From Trebonia sp963734665 (GTDB lineage Bacteria; Actinomycetota; Actinomycetes; Streptosporangiales; Streptosporangiaceae): a stretch of 64,000 bases of DNA. Position numbers and translations under genes: made by a program. A model generated the notes under the pieces. That model saw only the letters and a program-made list of their open reading frames with translations. It ran no database searches and was not told where the DNA came from. This document shows positions 32,860 through 41,490 of this stretch, one piece after another. Every line of letters begins with the position of its first letter. The first letter of the stretch is position 1. The stretch lies in NCBI GenBank assembly GCA_963734665.1, contig CAVTIR010000013.1, positions 1,302,001 through 1,366,000 on the forward strand, given 5' to 3'.

Positions 32860-33192
32860 TTAGACATTGGGCTGCCGGGGCGCGTCACCGGGCATACCGG
32901 GCCGCGGCGGTCCCGGGCGGGGCTGCAGGCCCCCTGGTTGAAGGGCGCCGCTCAGCTCGCCCTGCTCGCCGCGCCTGCCGGGCTCGCCAGGCCCTGCGGG
33001 GACGGCAGGTCCTGGCCCGCCCGGATCGCCCAGCTCCCCGAGGATCTCGCGCAGCCGGTCGTGGACTGTCTGGAGGACCATCGGCCGTTCGGCGAGGTCG
33101 GCGTCCTCAAGCGAGGCGAGCGGCTGGATGGCCGCGTCGACGCGGGGGTCACCGGTGGGGGCCAGAGCAGGCCGAATTCGTTCCGAATCCAC
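32860..33192 (-). CDS. Small conserved actinobacterial protein upstream of tlyA
   Basis: A 110-residue protein whose N-terminal half (RIRPALAPTGDPRVDAAIQP, LASLEDADLAERPMVLQTVH, DRLREILGELGD) resembles a small protein regularly found next to tlyA in actinomycetes. The C-terminal half is Gly/Pro-rich and probably disordered. Function unknown. It diverges from the SCP2-like gene at 33294. Confidence 0.75.
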   Translation of the reverse strand: MDSERIRPALAPTGDPRVDAAIQPLASLEDADLAERPMVLQTVHDRLREILGELGDPGGPGPAVPAGPGEPGRRGEQGELSGALQPGGLQPRPGPPRPGMPGDAPRQPNV

Positions 33193-33293
33193 TGTGTTTT
33201 CTATCTCCTCCGGTAACCTGGTAAACCCGGTTGGTCTTCCGGTGCGCTACCCTCCCGCGTGAACGGTACCGCCCAACTAGGAGCGAGGCGTAC

Positions 33294-33635
33294 ATGACTT
33301 CGGCCGAAGAGTGCCGCGTGGCACTGCAGAAGCTAGCGGGCCGGCTGTCGGAGCTCAGCCCCGGCGAGCGGGACCAGTATTTCGGGAACCGGTCGATCAG
33401 CGTCACCATTCCCGACCTTGGCGTCACGTTTGTGAGCGTCCTCGGTGGCGGTGACGACCCGGTGCGGGAAGCGGCGCCAGGCGAGCCGCCCGCCGACATG
33501 AGGCTGACCGCCAACAGCGATGAGGTGATCGCCCTGGCCGAGCAGCCGATGAACATCGCCCGCGCCTGGGTGACCGGGCGGATCAAGATCGAGGCGTCGA
33601 TGAAGGACCTGTTCCGCCTGCGCCGGCTGCTGTAG
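33294..33635 (+). CDS. SCP2 sterol-transfer-domain protein
   Basis: A 113-residue single-domain protein starting MTSAEECRVALQKLAGRLSE (ATG 33294; CTAGGAGCGAGG upstream). The layout, ISVTIPDLGVTFVSVLGGGD, MRLTANSDEVIALAEQPMNI and ARAWVTGRIKIEASMKDLFR, is the SCP2 fold ending in the conserved G.i...gd...l..L. The family binds lipids or acyl-CoA in a hydrophobic tunnel. No lipid-metabolism partner lies next to it. Confidence 0.85.
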   Translation: MTSAEECRVALQKLAGRLSELSPGERDQYFGNRSISVTIPDLGVTFVSVLGGGDDPVREAAPGEPPADMRLTANSDEVIALAEQPMNIARAWVTGRIKIEASMKDLFRLRRLL

Positions 33636-33675
33636 CCGCGGCGCCTCGGCGAGGGAACCCTGGGATGATGGTGCA

Positions 33676-34281
33676 ATGGGAAAGCTGATCTTGCTGCGGC
33701 ACGGGGAGACCGAGTGGTCTCGGGAGGGCAGGCACACCGGGCGGACCGACGTCCCGCTCACCTTGGAGGGAGTCGCCGACGCGGAGGCGCTGGCCCCCAT
33801 GGTGAGGCGGTGGATCGCCGGTGACCGCCTCGCCGCGGTGTTCGCCAGCCCGGCACAGCGGGCCCAGCGCACGGCCGAGCTTGCGGGCCTGACGGTGACG
33901 AAGACCGACCCGGACCTGTGGGAGTGGGACTACGGCGGCTACGAGGGCATCACGACCGCCGAGATCCAGCGGGACGTGCCCGGCTGGTCCCTGTGGCGGG
34001 ACGGGGTCATCCCCGGGGACGCCGACCACCCAGGTGAGACCATCGCCGAGGTCGGCGCACGCGTCGACCGGGTGCTCAAGCGGGCCGAGCCGCTGCTGGC
34101 GGACGGCGACGTCGCCCTGGTCGCGCACGGGCATGTCCTGCGCGTGCTGACCGCCCGCTGGCTTGACCTGCCGCCGACGGGCGGGCGGCTGTTCCGGCTG
34201 GACACTGGCACTGTCTCCACCCTCGGCACCGAGCACGACGAGCCCGTTATCCTCAGCTGGAACGTCCCGCCGACGGCCTAG
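33676..34281 (+). CDS. Histidine phosphatase family (phosphoglycerate-mutase-like) protein
   Basis: A 201-residue enzyme with LILLRHGETEWSREGRHTGR (RHG motif, catalytic His at residue 9), AVFASPAQRAQRTAELAGL, DLWEWDYGGYEGITTAEIQR (acid Glu region) and DVALVAHGHVLRVLTARWLD (second His). These are typical of a broad-specificity phosphatase of the CobC/PhoE type. GATGAT is 6 bases before the ATG, suggesting leaderless transcription. The stop overlaps that of the convergent cutA gene. Confidence 0.88.
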   Translation: MGKLILLRHGETEWSREGRHTGRTDVPLTLEGVADAEALAPMVRRWIAGDRLAAVFASPAQRAQRTAELAGLTVTKTDPDLWEWDYGGYEGITTAEIQRDVPGWSLWRDGVIPGDADHPGETIAEVGARVDRVLKRAEPLLADGDVALVAHGHVLRVLTARWLDLPPTGGRLFRLDTGTVSTLGTEHDEPVILSWNVPPTA

Positions 34282-34709
34282 TGCCTCGGCTCAAGGGGGT
34301 CGGACGCCTCCGGGTCGCGGAGGTCGGTCGTCTCCGGTTCGCGGGGGTGAGGGACGTCGCGCGGGCGGGTCTCGTCCTTGATCCAGCCGAGGAACGACGG
34401 CGAGCCGGCCACGAACGGCGTCGCGACGATCTCGGGCTCGTCGTAGCTGTGCCGCTCGGCCAGAAACTCGGCGAGGGCCTCGTAGCGGTCGGCGGGCAGC
34501 TTGAAGAAGACGAACCACTCCTCCGCGCGCTCAAGCTCGTCGTTCCACCAGTACGTGGACGCGACCGGGCCCGCGACCTGGCCACATGCGGCGAGCCGCG
34601 CCTCGACCGCCGCCTTAGCCAGCTCCATCGCTTCGGCCCGCGAGTCGGTGGTTGTCTGCACCTGCAGGCACTCACCGCTCTCGCGGCGGCCAGCGTAGGT
34701 TCCTGCCAT
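34278..34709 (-). CDS. cutA: CutA1 divalent-ion tolerance protein
   Basis: A 143-residue protein from ATG 34709. CutA signatures are QVQTTTDSRAEAMELAKAAV, EARLAACGQVAGPVASTYWW and NDELERAEEWFVFFKLPADR, then FLAERHSYDEPEIVATPFVA (the HPYdvPEi motif) and PSFLGWIKDET. The C-terminal 25 residues are an extra charged tail. The trimeric protein is implicated in copper tolerance or signalling. Its stop codon overlaps that of the convergent phosphatase gene. Confidence 0.92.
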   Translation of the reverse strand: MAGTYAGRRESGECLQVQTTTDSRAEAMELAKAAVEARLAACGQVAGPVASTYWWNDELERAEEWFVFFKLPADRYEALAEFLAERHSYDEPEIVATPFVAGSPSFLGWIKDETRPRDVPHPREPETTDLRDPEASDPLEPRH

Positions 34710-34817
34710 GCCACCTGATCGTACGCCGACCTGCGATAGTACGCTTACCGGGCCCAGTGACGCGGCGCCCGGAGGCGAGCGCGGAAGCACAGTCGATACG
34801 TACAGGAAGGCGCCCAC

Positions 34818-35651
34818 GTGGAGCTGATTCACTCAGGGAAGGTCCGTGACGTCTACGCTGATGGCGATGACCTGCTGCTCGTCGCCTCGGACCGGGTCTC
34901 CATCTATGACGTGATCCTGCCCACGCCGGTCCCCGGCAAGGGCCGCATCCTGACCCAGTTGTCACTGTGGTGGTTCGACCGGCTCGGTGACATCACGCCC
35001 AACCACGTGATCTCCGCGACCGACGTTCCGGCGGAGTGGGCGGGCCGGGCCATCCGCTGCCAGCGTCTTGAGATGGTCCCCGTGGAGTGCATCGCCCGCG
35101 GCTACCTGGCCGGCCTCGGCCTGACCGCCTACAACGAGACCGGGGCCGTGTCGGGCGTGCCGCTGCCGCCGGGCCTCGTCGAGGCGTCAAAGCTGCCGGA
35201 GCCGGTGTTCACGCCCACCACGAAGGCGGCCGCCGGCCACGACGAGCCGATGACGTTCGACGAGGTAGTGGACCTGGTCGGCGCGGAGACAGCGGCCGAT
35301 CTGCGGCGGATCACCCTGCAGGTCTACCAGCGCGGTGCCGCCCTGGCCGCGGAGCGGGGCATCATCGTGGCGGACACCAAGCTCGAGTTCGGCCGGACGA
35401 AGGACGGCACGCTGGTCCTCGCCGACGAGGTGCTCACCCCGGACTCCTCCCGCTTCTGGCCGACCGATTCCTACTCCCCGGGGCGGCCGCAGCACTCCTT
35501 CGACAAGCAGTACCTGCGTGACTGGTCGACGTCGATCGGCTGGAACCGCACCGCGCCTGGTCCCGAGATCCCCGCCGACGTCCTGCGCGTGCTCACCGAC
35601 CGCTACGCGGAGCTTTACGAGAAGATCACCGGGCAGCCCGACCCCGGCTGA
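34818..35651 (+). CDS. purC: Phosphoribosylaminoimidazole-succinocarboxamide synthase
   Basis: A 277-residue SAICAR synthetase starting GTG 34818 with AGGAAGG upstream. Motifs: LIHSGKVRDVYADGDDLLLV (ATP grasp start), ASDRVSIYDVILPTPVPGKG, VPVECIARGYLAGLGLTAYN and IIVADTKLEFGRTKDGTLVL, ADEVLTPDSSRFWPTDSYSP. It catalyses the eighth step of purine synthesis, CAIR + Asp + ATP to SAICAR. Length is typical for the actinobacterial form. Other pur genes are not in the window. Confidence 0.97.
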   Translation: MELIHSGKVRDVYADGDDLLLVASDRVSIYDVILPTPVPGKGRILTQLSLWWFDRLGDITPNHVISATDVPAEWAGRAIRCQRLEMVPVECIARGYLAGLGLTAYNETGAVSGVPLPPGLVEASKLPEPVFTPTTKAAAGHDEPMTFDEVVDLVGAETAADLRRITLQVYQRGAALAAERGIIVADTKLEFGRTKDGTLVLADEVLTPDSSRFWPTDSYSPGRPQHSFDKQYLRDWSTSIGWNRTAPGPEIPADVLRVLTDRYAELYEKITGQPDPG

Positions 35652-35922
35652 CGGGGCGCGGCCTGACAGGGCGCCGGGCGCCCCCTAGGCCGCGGTGATT
35701 TCGCGGGAATGACGCGGAGGTCAGCGGAGCACGAACTCGTTCGGACTAAGACTTGTTTTCGATCTTTTCACGGGGCCGGAGCGTGCTTTTTCTTTCGGGC
35801 CAGTTCCCTGCCAATAAATGACGGGGGGCGCCTGCACTCAGCCGGTAACATTCGATGTCAGCGGATACTGGTGACGCGCGGATCCGCTTCATGGGTGGAA
35901 TCACGATCTGGGGAGGCCCACA

Positions 35923-37134
35923 TTGGTGTCTCAGGCGAGCCGGCTGGCCGACGTCCGTTACGACGTGCGCGGACCGGTGCTCCGGCGAGCTCTTGAGCTT
36001 GAGGCGCAGGGGCACGAGGTCATCAAGCTGAACATCGGCAACCCGGCACCGTTCGGGCTGTTCACGCCGGACGCCGTGCTGTCCCAGGTGACCGCGTCGA
36101 TCGCGGAGTCCCAGGGGTACAGCGACGCGCGCGGGATCGCGCCGGCGCGGGAGGCGGTGGCGCGGTACTTCGGCGCCAAGCTCGGCGTTGCAGGCGTGAC
36201 GCCTGATGACGTGTACCTGGGCAACGGCGTGTCCGAGCTGATCGTGATGTCGCTCCAGGCGCTGCTCAACCCGGGCGACGAGGTCCTCGTCCCCTCCCCC
36301 GATTACCCGCTGTGGACCGGCGCGGTGAACCTCGGCGGCGGACGGGCGGTGCACTACCGCTGCGCCGAGGACCTCGACTGGAACCCGGACGTCGAGAACG
36401 TCGAGTCCCTGGTGACGCCGCGGACGCGGGCCCTGGTGATCATCAACCCGAACAACCCGACCGGGGCCGTCTACTCGCGAGAGACGCTGCTCGGGCTGCT
36501 TGAGGTCGCCCGGCGGCATCAGCTCCTGGTGCTCGCCGACGAGATCTACGACCAGATCCTGTTCGACGGGGCGGTCCATCACTGCGCGGCGTCTCTCGCC
36601 CCCGACCTGCCGGTGCTCACGCTCGGCGGCATGTCGAAGAACTACCGGCTCGCCGGGTTCCGCTCGGGGTGGCTCGTCGTCTCCGGGCCGCGCGAGCCGG
36701 TTGTTGAGTACCGCGAGGGCCTGGAGCTGCTCGCCAACATGCGGATGTGCCCGAACGTGCCGGCACAGCACGCGATCCCCGCGGCGCTCGGCGGCGGCAT
36801 CGACATCACCCCGCTGCTGCTGCCCGGCGGGCGGCTGCGCGACCAGCGTGATCTTGCCTGGTCGCAGCTTTCCTCGATTCCTGGCGTGCACTGCTACAAG
36901 CCGGCCGGGGCGCTCTACCTCTTCCCCCGGCTCGACCCCGAGGTGCACAAGATCGTCGATGACCAGCGGATGTGCATCGACCTGCTTGAGCAGCAGCACC
37001 TGCTGCTGACGCACGGCACCGGGTTCAACCTGCCATCCACGGACCACATCCGGGTCGTGTTCCTCGCGCCAGTCGAGGTGCTGTCCGACGCGATCACGCG
37101 GCTCGGCGAGTTCCTGGCCACGTACCGCCAGTAG
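35923..37134 (+). CDS. PLP-dependent class I/II aminotransferase (AlaA-like)
   Basis: A 403-residue aminotransferase from TTG 35923 (or GTG 35926), with GGGGAGG upstream. Features: KLNIGNPAPFGLFTPDAVLS, YSDARGIAPAREAVARYFGA, VLVPSPDYPLWTGAVNLGGG, VIINPNNPTGAVYSRETLLG, LADEIYDQILFDGAVHHCAA and LGGMSKNYRLAGFRSGWLVV with the PLP-binding Lys. The order and NPNNPTGAVYs suit alanine aminotransferases of the AlaA/YfbQ subgroup (alanine + 2-oxoglutarate to pyruvate + glutamate). The preceding 270 bases are gene-free. Confidence 0.9.
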   Translation: MVSQASRLADVRYDVRGPVLRRALELEAQGHEVIKLNIGNPAPFGLFTPDAVLSQVTASIAESQGYSDARGIAPAREAVARYFGAKLGVAGVTPDDVYLGNGVSELIVMSLQALLNPGDEVLVPSPDYPLWTGAVNLGGGRAVHYRCAEDLDWNPDVENVESLVTPRTRALVIINPNNPTGAVYSRETLLGLLEVARRHQLLVLADEIYDQILFDGAVHHCAASLAPDLPVLTLGGMSKNYRLAGFRSGWLVVSGPREPVVEYREGLELLANMRMCPNVPAQHAIPAALGGGIDITPLLLPGGRLRDQRDLAWSQLSSIPGVHCYKPAGALYLFPRLDPEVHKIVDDQRMCIDLLEQQHLLLTHGTGFNLPSTDHIRVVFLAPVEVLSDAITRLGEFLATYRQ

Positions 37135-37167
37135 GCGCTTGACCTTTCCCCTAGGGCAACGCTCAGG

Positions 37168-38415
37168 GTGGTGGCTGTGAAGCTGCTGACGATCGGCGAG
37201 TTCGCGCGGGCGGCCCGGCTGTCCCCCAAGGCGCTGCGCCTGTACGACGAGCTCGGGCTGCTGCGGCCCCACCGGGTCGACGAGTGGTCCGGGTACCGGT
37301 ACTACGCGCCGTCCCAGCTGGAACGCGCGCGCCTCGTCGCGTGGCTGCGCCGCCTCGGTATGCCACTCGCCAAGATCGCCGCCGTGGTCGAGTCGCCGCC
37401 GGCTTCGGCCGCCGCGGCCGTGGCGGAGTTCCTCCGGGTGACCGAAGCCGATTTCGCCGAACGTCAGCGGCTTGCTCAGTTCCTCATCACTTACCTCTCC
37501 GAGGGAGCAACCGCCATGCCTGAGCCTGCTTCACCCGCCGTTTCCGGTGCCTTCGGGGCGCCTGGGGCGTCCGCGGGTCCGCTCGCCATCCGTTATGCCG
37601 CCGCCTCCGACATCGGTCGCGTGCGGAAGCAGAACCAGGACGTCGGCTACGCCGGGCCCCGCCTGGTCGCCGTCGCGGACGGGTTCGGCCCGGCGGGCGA
37701 CCGGGCGAGCGCCGCCGCCATCGACGCGCTCCGCCGCCTGGAATCGGCACCGCTCTCGCCGATGCCGCTCTCGCCGATGCCGGTCGCCGGACAGGTGACC
37801 GAATCGACGCAGGCGCCGGGCATCGTGCCCGCTGACCTGCTCAATGTCCTGTCAGACGCGGTATCAGACGCCAGTGCGTCGGTCCGCTCGCTCGCCGACT
37901 CTGACCCGGATCTCTCGGGCAGCGGGTCGACGCTGACCGCGATGCTCCTGTCCGGGTCCCGGCTGGCACTCGTGCACATCGGCGACACGCGCGCCTACCT
38001 CTTCCGCGACGGCGGGCTCTTCCAGATCACGCACGACCACTCGGTGACCCAGTCGATGGTCGACGCCGGACGGCTGACCCCGGAGGAGGCGGCGTCGCAT
38101 CCGCAGCGCTCGCTGCTGCTGCGAGCGCTCGGCGCTTCCAGTGATGCGATGCTGGAGGCGGGGGTGCCGGAGGAGCAGGCGGCCACGGCCGGGACGCCGG
38201 ACCTGTCGCTGCTCGACGCGCGGGCCGGGGACCGCTACCTGATCACCTCGGACGGCCTGACCAACGTGGTCCCCGTGGCAGCGATCAGGGAGGCACTGTC
38301 GGCCACCGATCTGTCCCCCGAGGAGGTCGTCCGCCGCCTGATCACGCTCGCCAACGAGGCCGGCGGCCCGGACAACATCGCCCTCGCCCTCGCCGACATC
38401 ACCGAAGTCGCCTAA
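37168..38415 (+). CDS. MerR-type HTH fused to a PP2C Ser/Thr phosphatase
   Basis: A 415-residue two-domain protein. Residues 5-75 form a MerR DNA-binding domain (KLLTIGEFARAARLSPKALR, LYDELGLLRPHRVDEWSGYR) and a helix. From about 140 a PP2C domain follows: YAAASDIGRVRKQNQDVGY (usual NED is NQD), RLVAVADGFGPAGDRASAAA, SGSTLTAMLLSGSRLALVHI, GDTRAYLFRDGGLFQITHDH, DRYLITSDGLTNVVPVAAIR and GGPDNIALALADI. Metal-binding Asp residues are present. It could bind DNA and dephosphorylate Hanks-type kinase targets; no kinase is in the window. Linker Ala/Ser/Pro-rich. Confidence 0.88.
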   Translation: MVAVKLLTIGEFARAARLSPKALRLYDELGLLRPHRVDEWSGYRYYAPSQLERARLVAWLRRLGMPLAKIAAVVESPPASAAAAVAEFLRVTEADFAERQRLAQFLITYLSEGATAMPEPASPAVSGAFGAPGASAGPLAIRYAAASDIGRVRKQNQDVGYAGPRLVAVADGFGPAGDRASAAAIDALRRLESAPLSPMPLSPMPVAGQVTESTQAPGIVPADLLNVLSDAVSDASASVRSLADSDPDLSGSGSTLTAMLLSGSRLALVHIGDTRAYLFRDGGLFQITHDHSVTQSMVDAGRLTPEEAASHPQRSLLLRALGASSDAMLEAGVPEEQAATAGTPDLSLLDARAGDRYLITSDGLTNVVPVAAIREALSATDLSPEEVVRRLITLANEAGGPDNIALALADITEVA

Positions 38416-38571
38416 GCACGCCGCACCATCGCCACCGCGAGCCCTCGCTGGCGCGGCCCTGGCCGAGATGGCGCTGAATAACCCTTTGAATCGCCGGTTA
38501 TGCGGACGCCGCAATTCTTTTGCGTCCGAAAAAGCGAGCGGATGGCGCCGCGCCACGGAACAATGGACGCC

Positions 38572-39153
38572 ATGGCTACGCATGTCGCGCTGCTGCGGGG
38601 GATCAACCTCGGCGGCAAGAACAAGGTAGCGATGGCAGACCTGCGCGCGCTGGTCGGTGAACTCGGGCACGCGGACGTGTCGACGTATATCCAGAGCGGG
38701 AACGTGCTGTTCACCGCCGAGGCCGACGCCGACACGTCCGTGCTGGCCGCTGGGCTCACCACGGCGATCGCTGCCACGCTCAAGGTCAGTTCGCCTGTCG
38801 TCGTCGTGTCGCGGGAGGAACTGGCCCAGATCATCGCGGCGAACCCGTTCCCCGCCGAGCCAGACCCGAAGCGGGTCCATGCCGTCGTGCTCAGCGAGCC
38901 GCCCTGGCCCGACCTTACGGTCAAGCTCGACGCCGCACGGGCGAAGTCCGCCGCGGCCGGCGAGCCAGACCGGGTGCTGGCCGTCGGCCGCACGCTCTAC
39001 CTGCATACGCCCGCCGGTTACGGGCGGAGCGTGCTAGCGGAGGCGGTGCTGCGCAGTGTCAGCTCGCCCAAGTCGGGCGCGACCGGCACCGCACGCAACT
39101 GGGCAACCATCACCAAGCTGCTCGAACTGTGCAGCGACTCGGCGATGTCATGA
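38572..39153 (+). CDS. DUF1697 family protein
   Basis: A 193-residue protein starting MATHVALLRGINLGGKNKVA (ATG 38572; ATG 38563 also possible). DUF1697 landmarks are HVALLRGINLGGKNKVAMAD, YIQSGNVLFTAEADA, VVVVSREELAQIIAANPFPA and GTARNWATITKLLELC (the end motif tTRNW.Tv.kL). The family is widespread and uncharacterised, with a ferredoxin-like fold. No operon partner is evident. Confidence 0.85.
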   Translation: MATHVALLRGINLGGKNKVAMADLRALVGELGHADVSTYIQSGNVLFTAEADADTSVLAAGLTTAIAATLKVSSPVVVVSREELAQIIAANPFPAEPDPKRVHAVVLSEPPWPDLTVKLDAARAKSAAAGEPDRVLAVGRTLYLHTPAGYGRSVLAEAVLRSVSSPKSGATGTARNWATITKLLELCSDSAMS

Positions 39154-39181
39154 AATATCGGTCATGCGGTAGAGTCGCGGC

Positions 39182-39931
39182 GTGAGTCGTGCGGTTCTTG
39201 TTACAGGTGGGTCGCGGGGTATCGGGGCGGCGATCGCGCTGGCGTTCGCGGAGCGGGGCGACCGGGTCGCCGTGCACTGCCGGGACGCCGTCGGCGCCGC
39301 GCAGGCGGTGCGGGACGCGCTGCCCGGCCAGGGGCACGTCGTCGTCCAGGCTGACCTGGCCGACGCCGAGGCGGTCAGGGCCATGGTCGACGCGGCGGCG
39401 GATCAGCTGGGCGGGCTTGACGTGCTCGTGAACAACGCGGGGATCTACGTCGACCACCCGGTGCTTGGCACGTCCTACGAGGAATGGCAGGCGGCGTGGC
39501 AGGCCACGCTCGGCGTCAACCTGGTCGGTGCGGCGAACGTGACCTGGTGCGCGGTCCGGCACATGACCGCCGGCGGCCGGGGCGGGCGGATCGTGAACGT
39601 CGGGTCGCGCGGGGCGTACCGGGGCGAGCCGACGCATCCCGCGTACGGGGCGGGCAAGGCGGGGCTGCACGCGTTCGGGCAGTCCCTGGCCGTGGCGCTG
39701 GCGCCGCACGGGATCACCGTCGCCTCGGTCGCCCCAGGCTACGTCCAGACGGACATGACGACCGAGGAACTCGCGACCCCGGTCGGCGACGCGATCAGGG
39801 CCCAGTCCCCTTTCAACCGGGTCGCCACGCCCGAGGAGATCGCGGCGGCGGTCCGCTACCTGGCCTCCCCCGAGGCGGCCTGGTCGAGCGGCGCGGTCCT
39901 CGACCTCAACGGCGCCTCCTACCTGCGCTAA
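39182..39931 (+). CDS. Short-chain dehydrogenase/reductase (FabG-like)
   Basis: A 249-residue classical SDR from GTG 39182. TAGAGT (39170-39175) ends 6 bases before it, so the message is probably leaderless. Motifs: AVLVTGGSRGIGAAIALAFA (TGxxxGIG), LDVLVNNAGIYVDHPVLG (NNAG), GGRIVNVGSRGAYRGEPTHP (Ser) and AYGAGKAGLHAFGQSLAVAL (YxxxK), then ASVAPGYVQTDM and LDLNGASYLR at the end. NADP(H) preference is suggested by HCRD after the second strand. Substrate unknown. Its stop overlaps the convergent PIN gene by 4 bases. Confidence 0.9.
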   Translation: MSRAVLVTGGSRGIGAAIALAFAERGDRVAVHCRDAVGAAQAVRDALPGQGHVVVQADLADAEAVRAMVDAAADQLGGLDVLVNNAGIYVDHPVLGTSYEEWQAAWQATLGVNLVGAANVTWCAVRHMTAGGRGGRIVNVGSRGAYRGEPTHPAYGAGKAGLHAFGQSLAVALAPHGITVASVAPGYVQTDMTTEELATPVGDAIRAQSPFNRVATPEEIAAAVRYLASPEAAWSSGAVLDLNGASYLR

Positions 39932-40371
39932 CCCGGGTCGGGGAGGTCCGCGGGGAAGGTGATGTCGATCTCTTTGATCGACGGGTCGAAGTCCTTCCTG
40001 TTGTTGGTGATGAACCGGTGCGCGCCCATGTTGATCGCCGTGGCCAAGTGGGTCGCGTCAGGTGCGCGCAGCTTGTACTGGGCACCGAGGACAGCGGCCT
40101 GTGCGGCGATGGCACGGTCGACTGGGCGCAAATCCAGCCGGGCGAGAAAACCGCTAAGCGTCGTGACGGCGGCCGCGTCCTCATCCCTCAGCGGCTTGCT
40201 GAGCAGCTCTGGCACGAGGAGCACGGAGCCCACGCCCGCGTGGCCGACGGCGCCCGTGACTGTGCTGCTGGAGAACACCGTGCCGCTGGAGAACAGGGCC
40301 GCCACCCGACGGCCGAGTGAATGATTCGGGATGCCGGCGTAGATAAGCACATCGGCGTCGAAAGCGTCCAT
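39928..40371 (-). CDS. PIN-domain toxin (VapC type)
   Basis: A 147-residue PIN-fold ribonuclease: MDAFDADVLIYAGIPNHSLG (first acidic residues), LLVPELLSKPLRDEDAAAVT (conserved Glu), YKLRAPDATHLATAINMGAH (conserved Asp) and FITNNRKDFDPSIKEIDITF (last Asp). All four acidic positions are present. It should cut RNA when released from the antitoxin coded 20 bases upstream. The stop overlaps the convergent SDR gene. Confidence 0.88.
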   Translation of the reverse strand: MDAFDADVLIYAGIPNHSLGRRVAALFSSGTVFSSSTVTGAVGHAGVGSVLLVPELLSKPLRDEDAAAVTTLSGFLARLDLRPVDRAIAAQAAVLGAQYKLRAPDATHLATAINMGAHRFITNNRKDFDPSIKEIDITFPADLPDPG

Positions 40372-40391
40372 CAGGCCCGTTCCGTTGCTCG

Positions 40392-40682
40392 CTAGCGGGC
40401 GTCCCGGCCAGCACGGACGGCAGCGATCAGTTCCTCGGCGTATTCCTCGGTCAGTCCGCCGACAGGCAATTCCCGCTCACCGGCTGCATGCAGCATCCGT
40501 TCAAGCCGCTCCGCCTCGGCCAGAACGTCCCCGGCCCGCGACCGACTCCAGATGACATCCGGACGCACGATCACCGCGACCGCCCGGCCGTGGCGGGTGA
40601 TCGTTACCTCCTCGCCCTCCTCGACGCGGTTGAGCACCTCGGGGAGCGCCGCTCTTGCCTCACTGACTGTCATCACTGCCAT
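40392..40682 (-). CDS. Phd/YefM-type antitoxin of the PIN toxin
   Basis: A 96-residue protein from ATG 40682 (MAVMTVSEARAALPEVLNRV). The Phd fold is clear: MTVSEARAALPEVLNRVEEG, EEVTITRHGRAVAVIVRPDV, then a helical toxin-binding tail. TACATT (40694-40689, minus) ends 6 bases before the ATG, so transcription is probably leaderless. Repeated TGTAC motifs just upstream may be its own operator. Confidence 0.88.
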   Translation of the reverse strand: MAVMTVSEARAALPEVLNRVEEGEEVTITRHGRAVAVIVRPDVIWSRSRAGDVLAEAERLERMLHAAGERELPVGGLTEEYAEELIAAVRAGRDAR

Positions 40683-40688
40683 AAGCCG

Positions 40689-40722
40689 AATGTACATCGA
40701 CGTACAGCGTTGTACAAATCTC
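40689..40722. promoter_or_regulatory. Promoter and repeated TGTAC motifs of the toxin-antitoxin pair
   Basis: On the minus strand the order is TTGTACAA, CTGTACG, ATGTACATT: three TGTAC units at roughly 10-base spacing, including the perfect palindrome TTGTACAA. They overlap the likely -10 box TACATT. This fits cooperative autorepression by the Phd-type antitoxin. Confidence 0.55.
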
Positions 40723-40885
40723 GGGCCCCGGTCTCGCTGCCTGCCTCACAATCACCGCAGCAACCGAAGCCCAGTTACCCACTAGCGTCGAGGCCGCCAC
40801 GCTAGTAGGTTGTCCCTGTAATAAGTAATAGTGCCGTTTGGTACTTAGCGCCCTAGGCGGCACGCCATCCCGGAGGGGCAGCGGT

Positions 40886-41401
40886 ATGGAGTACGTGGTC
40901 GCGCAGGTGAACATCGGGCGGTTCGTCGCGCCGCTTGACAGCCCGCAACTCGCCGACTTCGTGGCGGGCCTTGACCCAGTGAACGCGGTCGCGGACAGCG
41001 CGCCCGGTTTCGTCTGGCGGATGCAGACCGAGGACGGCAACGCGACCGCGGTGCGCGGGTTCGAGCAGGACGGCGAAGGCGCGGGCGGCGGCATCCTCAT
41101 CAACATGTCCGTCTGGGAGTCGGTCGAGGCCCTGGCGGCGTACGCGTACGGGGACGCGCACCGCGCGGTGCTGCGGCGGCGCCGCGAGTGGTTCGAGCGG
41201 ATGAAGGATGCCTACGCGGCCCTGTGGTGGATCCCGCTCGGCCACATTCCCACCGTCCACGAGGCCGAAGACCGGGTGCAGCACCTGCGCGCCCACGGCC
41301 CCTCGCCTTACGCGTTCACGCTCAAGGTCCACTTCCCGCCCCCGGACAGCGCCGACGCCAGCCCGCTGCACAGCCCCGAGGACTGGGCCTGCCCCGTCTA
41401 A
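40886..41401 (+). CDS. DUF3291 family protein
   Basis: A 171-residue protein from ATG 40886 (MEYVVAQVNIGRFVAPLDSP), with GGAGGGG upstream. Family landmarks: ADFVAGLDPVNAVADSAPGF, VWRMQTEDGNATAVRGFEQD, MSVWESVEALAAYAYGDAHR and WFERMKDAYAALWWIPLGHI. The W-R-L...W-P-l pattern of DUF3291 (a dimeric alpha-beta barrel-like fold, related to heme-degrading or monooxygenase folds) fits. Function unknown. Confidence 0.85.
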   Translation: MEYVVAQVNIGRFVAPLDSPQLADFVAGLDPVNAVADSAPGFVWRMQTEDGNATAVRGFEQDGEGAGGGILINMSVWESVEALAAYAYGDAHRAVLRRRREWFERMKDAYAALWWIPLGHIPTVHEAEDRVQHLRAHGPSPYAFTLKVHFPPPDSADASPLHSPEDWACPV

Positions 41402-41440
41402 GACTCCGGCCGCACTTCGTGACCGCCCGCGGCTAGTGCG

Positions 41441-41490
41441 CCAAGTGCGTCTTCGGGCTTACTCTTGCCCGCCCAAAAGCGCACTTGGCT
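41441..41490 (+). terminator. Hairpin downstream of the DUF3291 gene
   Basis: GCCAAGTGCG (41441-41450) and CGCACTTGGC (41481-41490) are exact inverted repeats 30 bases apart, 40 bases after the stop. The loop is long, so the hairpin is a weak terminator. The remaining 200 bases before the next gene contain nothing else recognised. Confidence 0.45.

Noticed and set aside
34700..34818. Purine riboswitch upstream of purC
   Set aside because: The 110-base gap lacks the three-helix junction signature and purC has an ordinary ribosome site.
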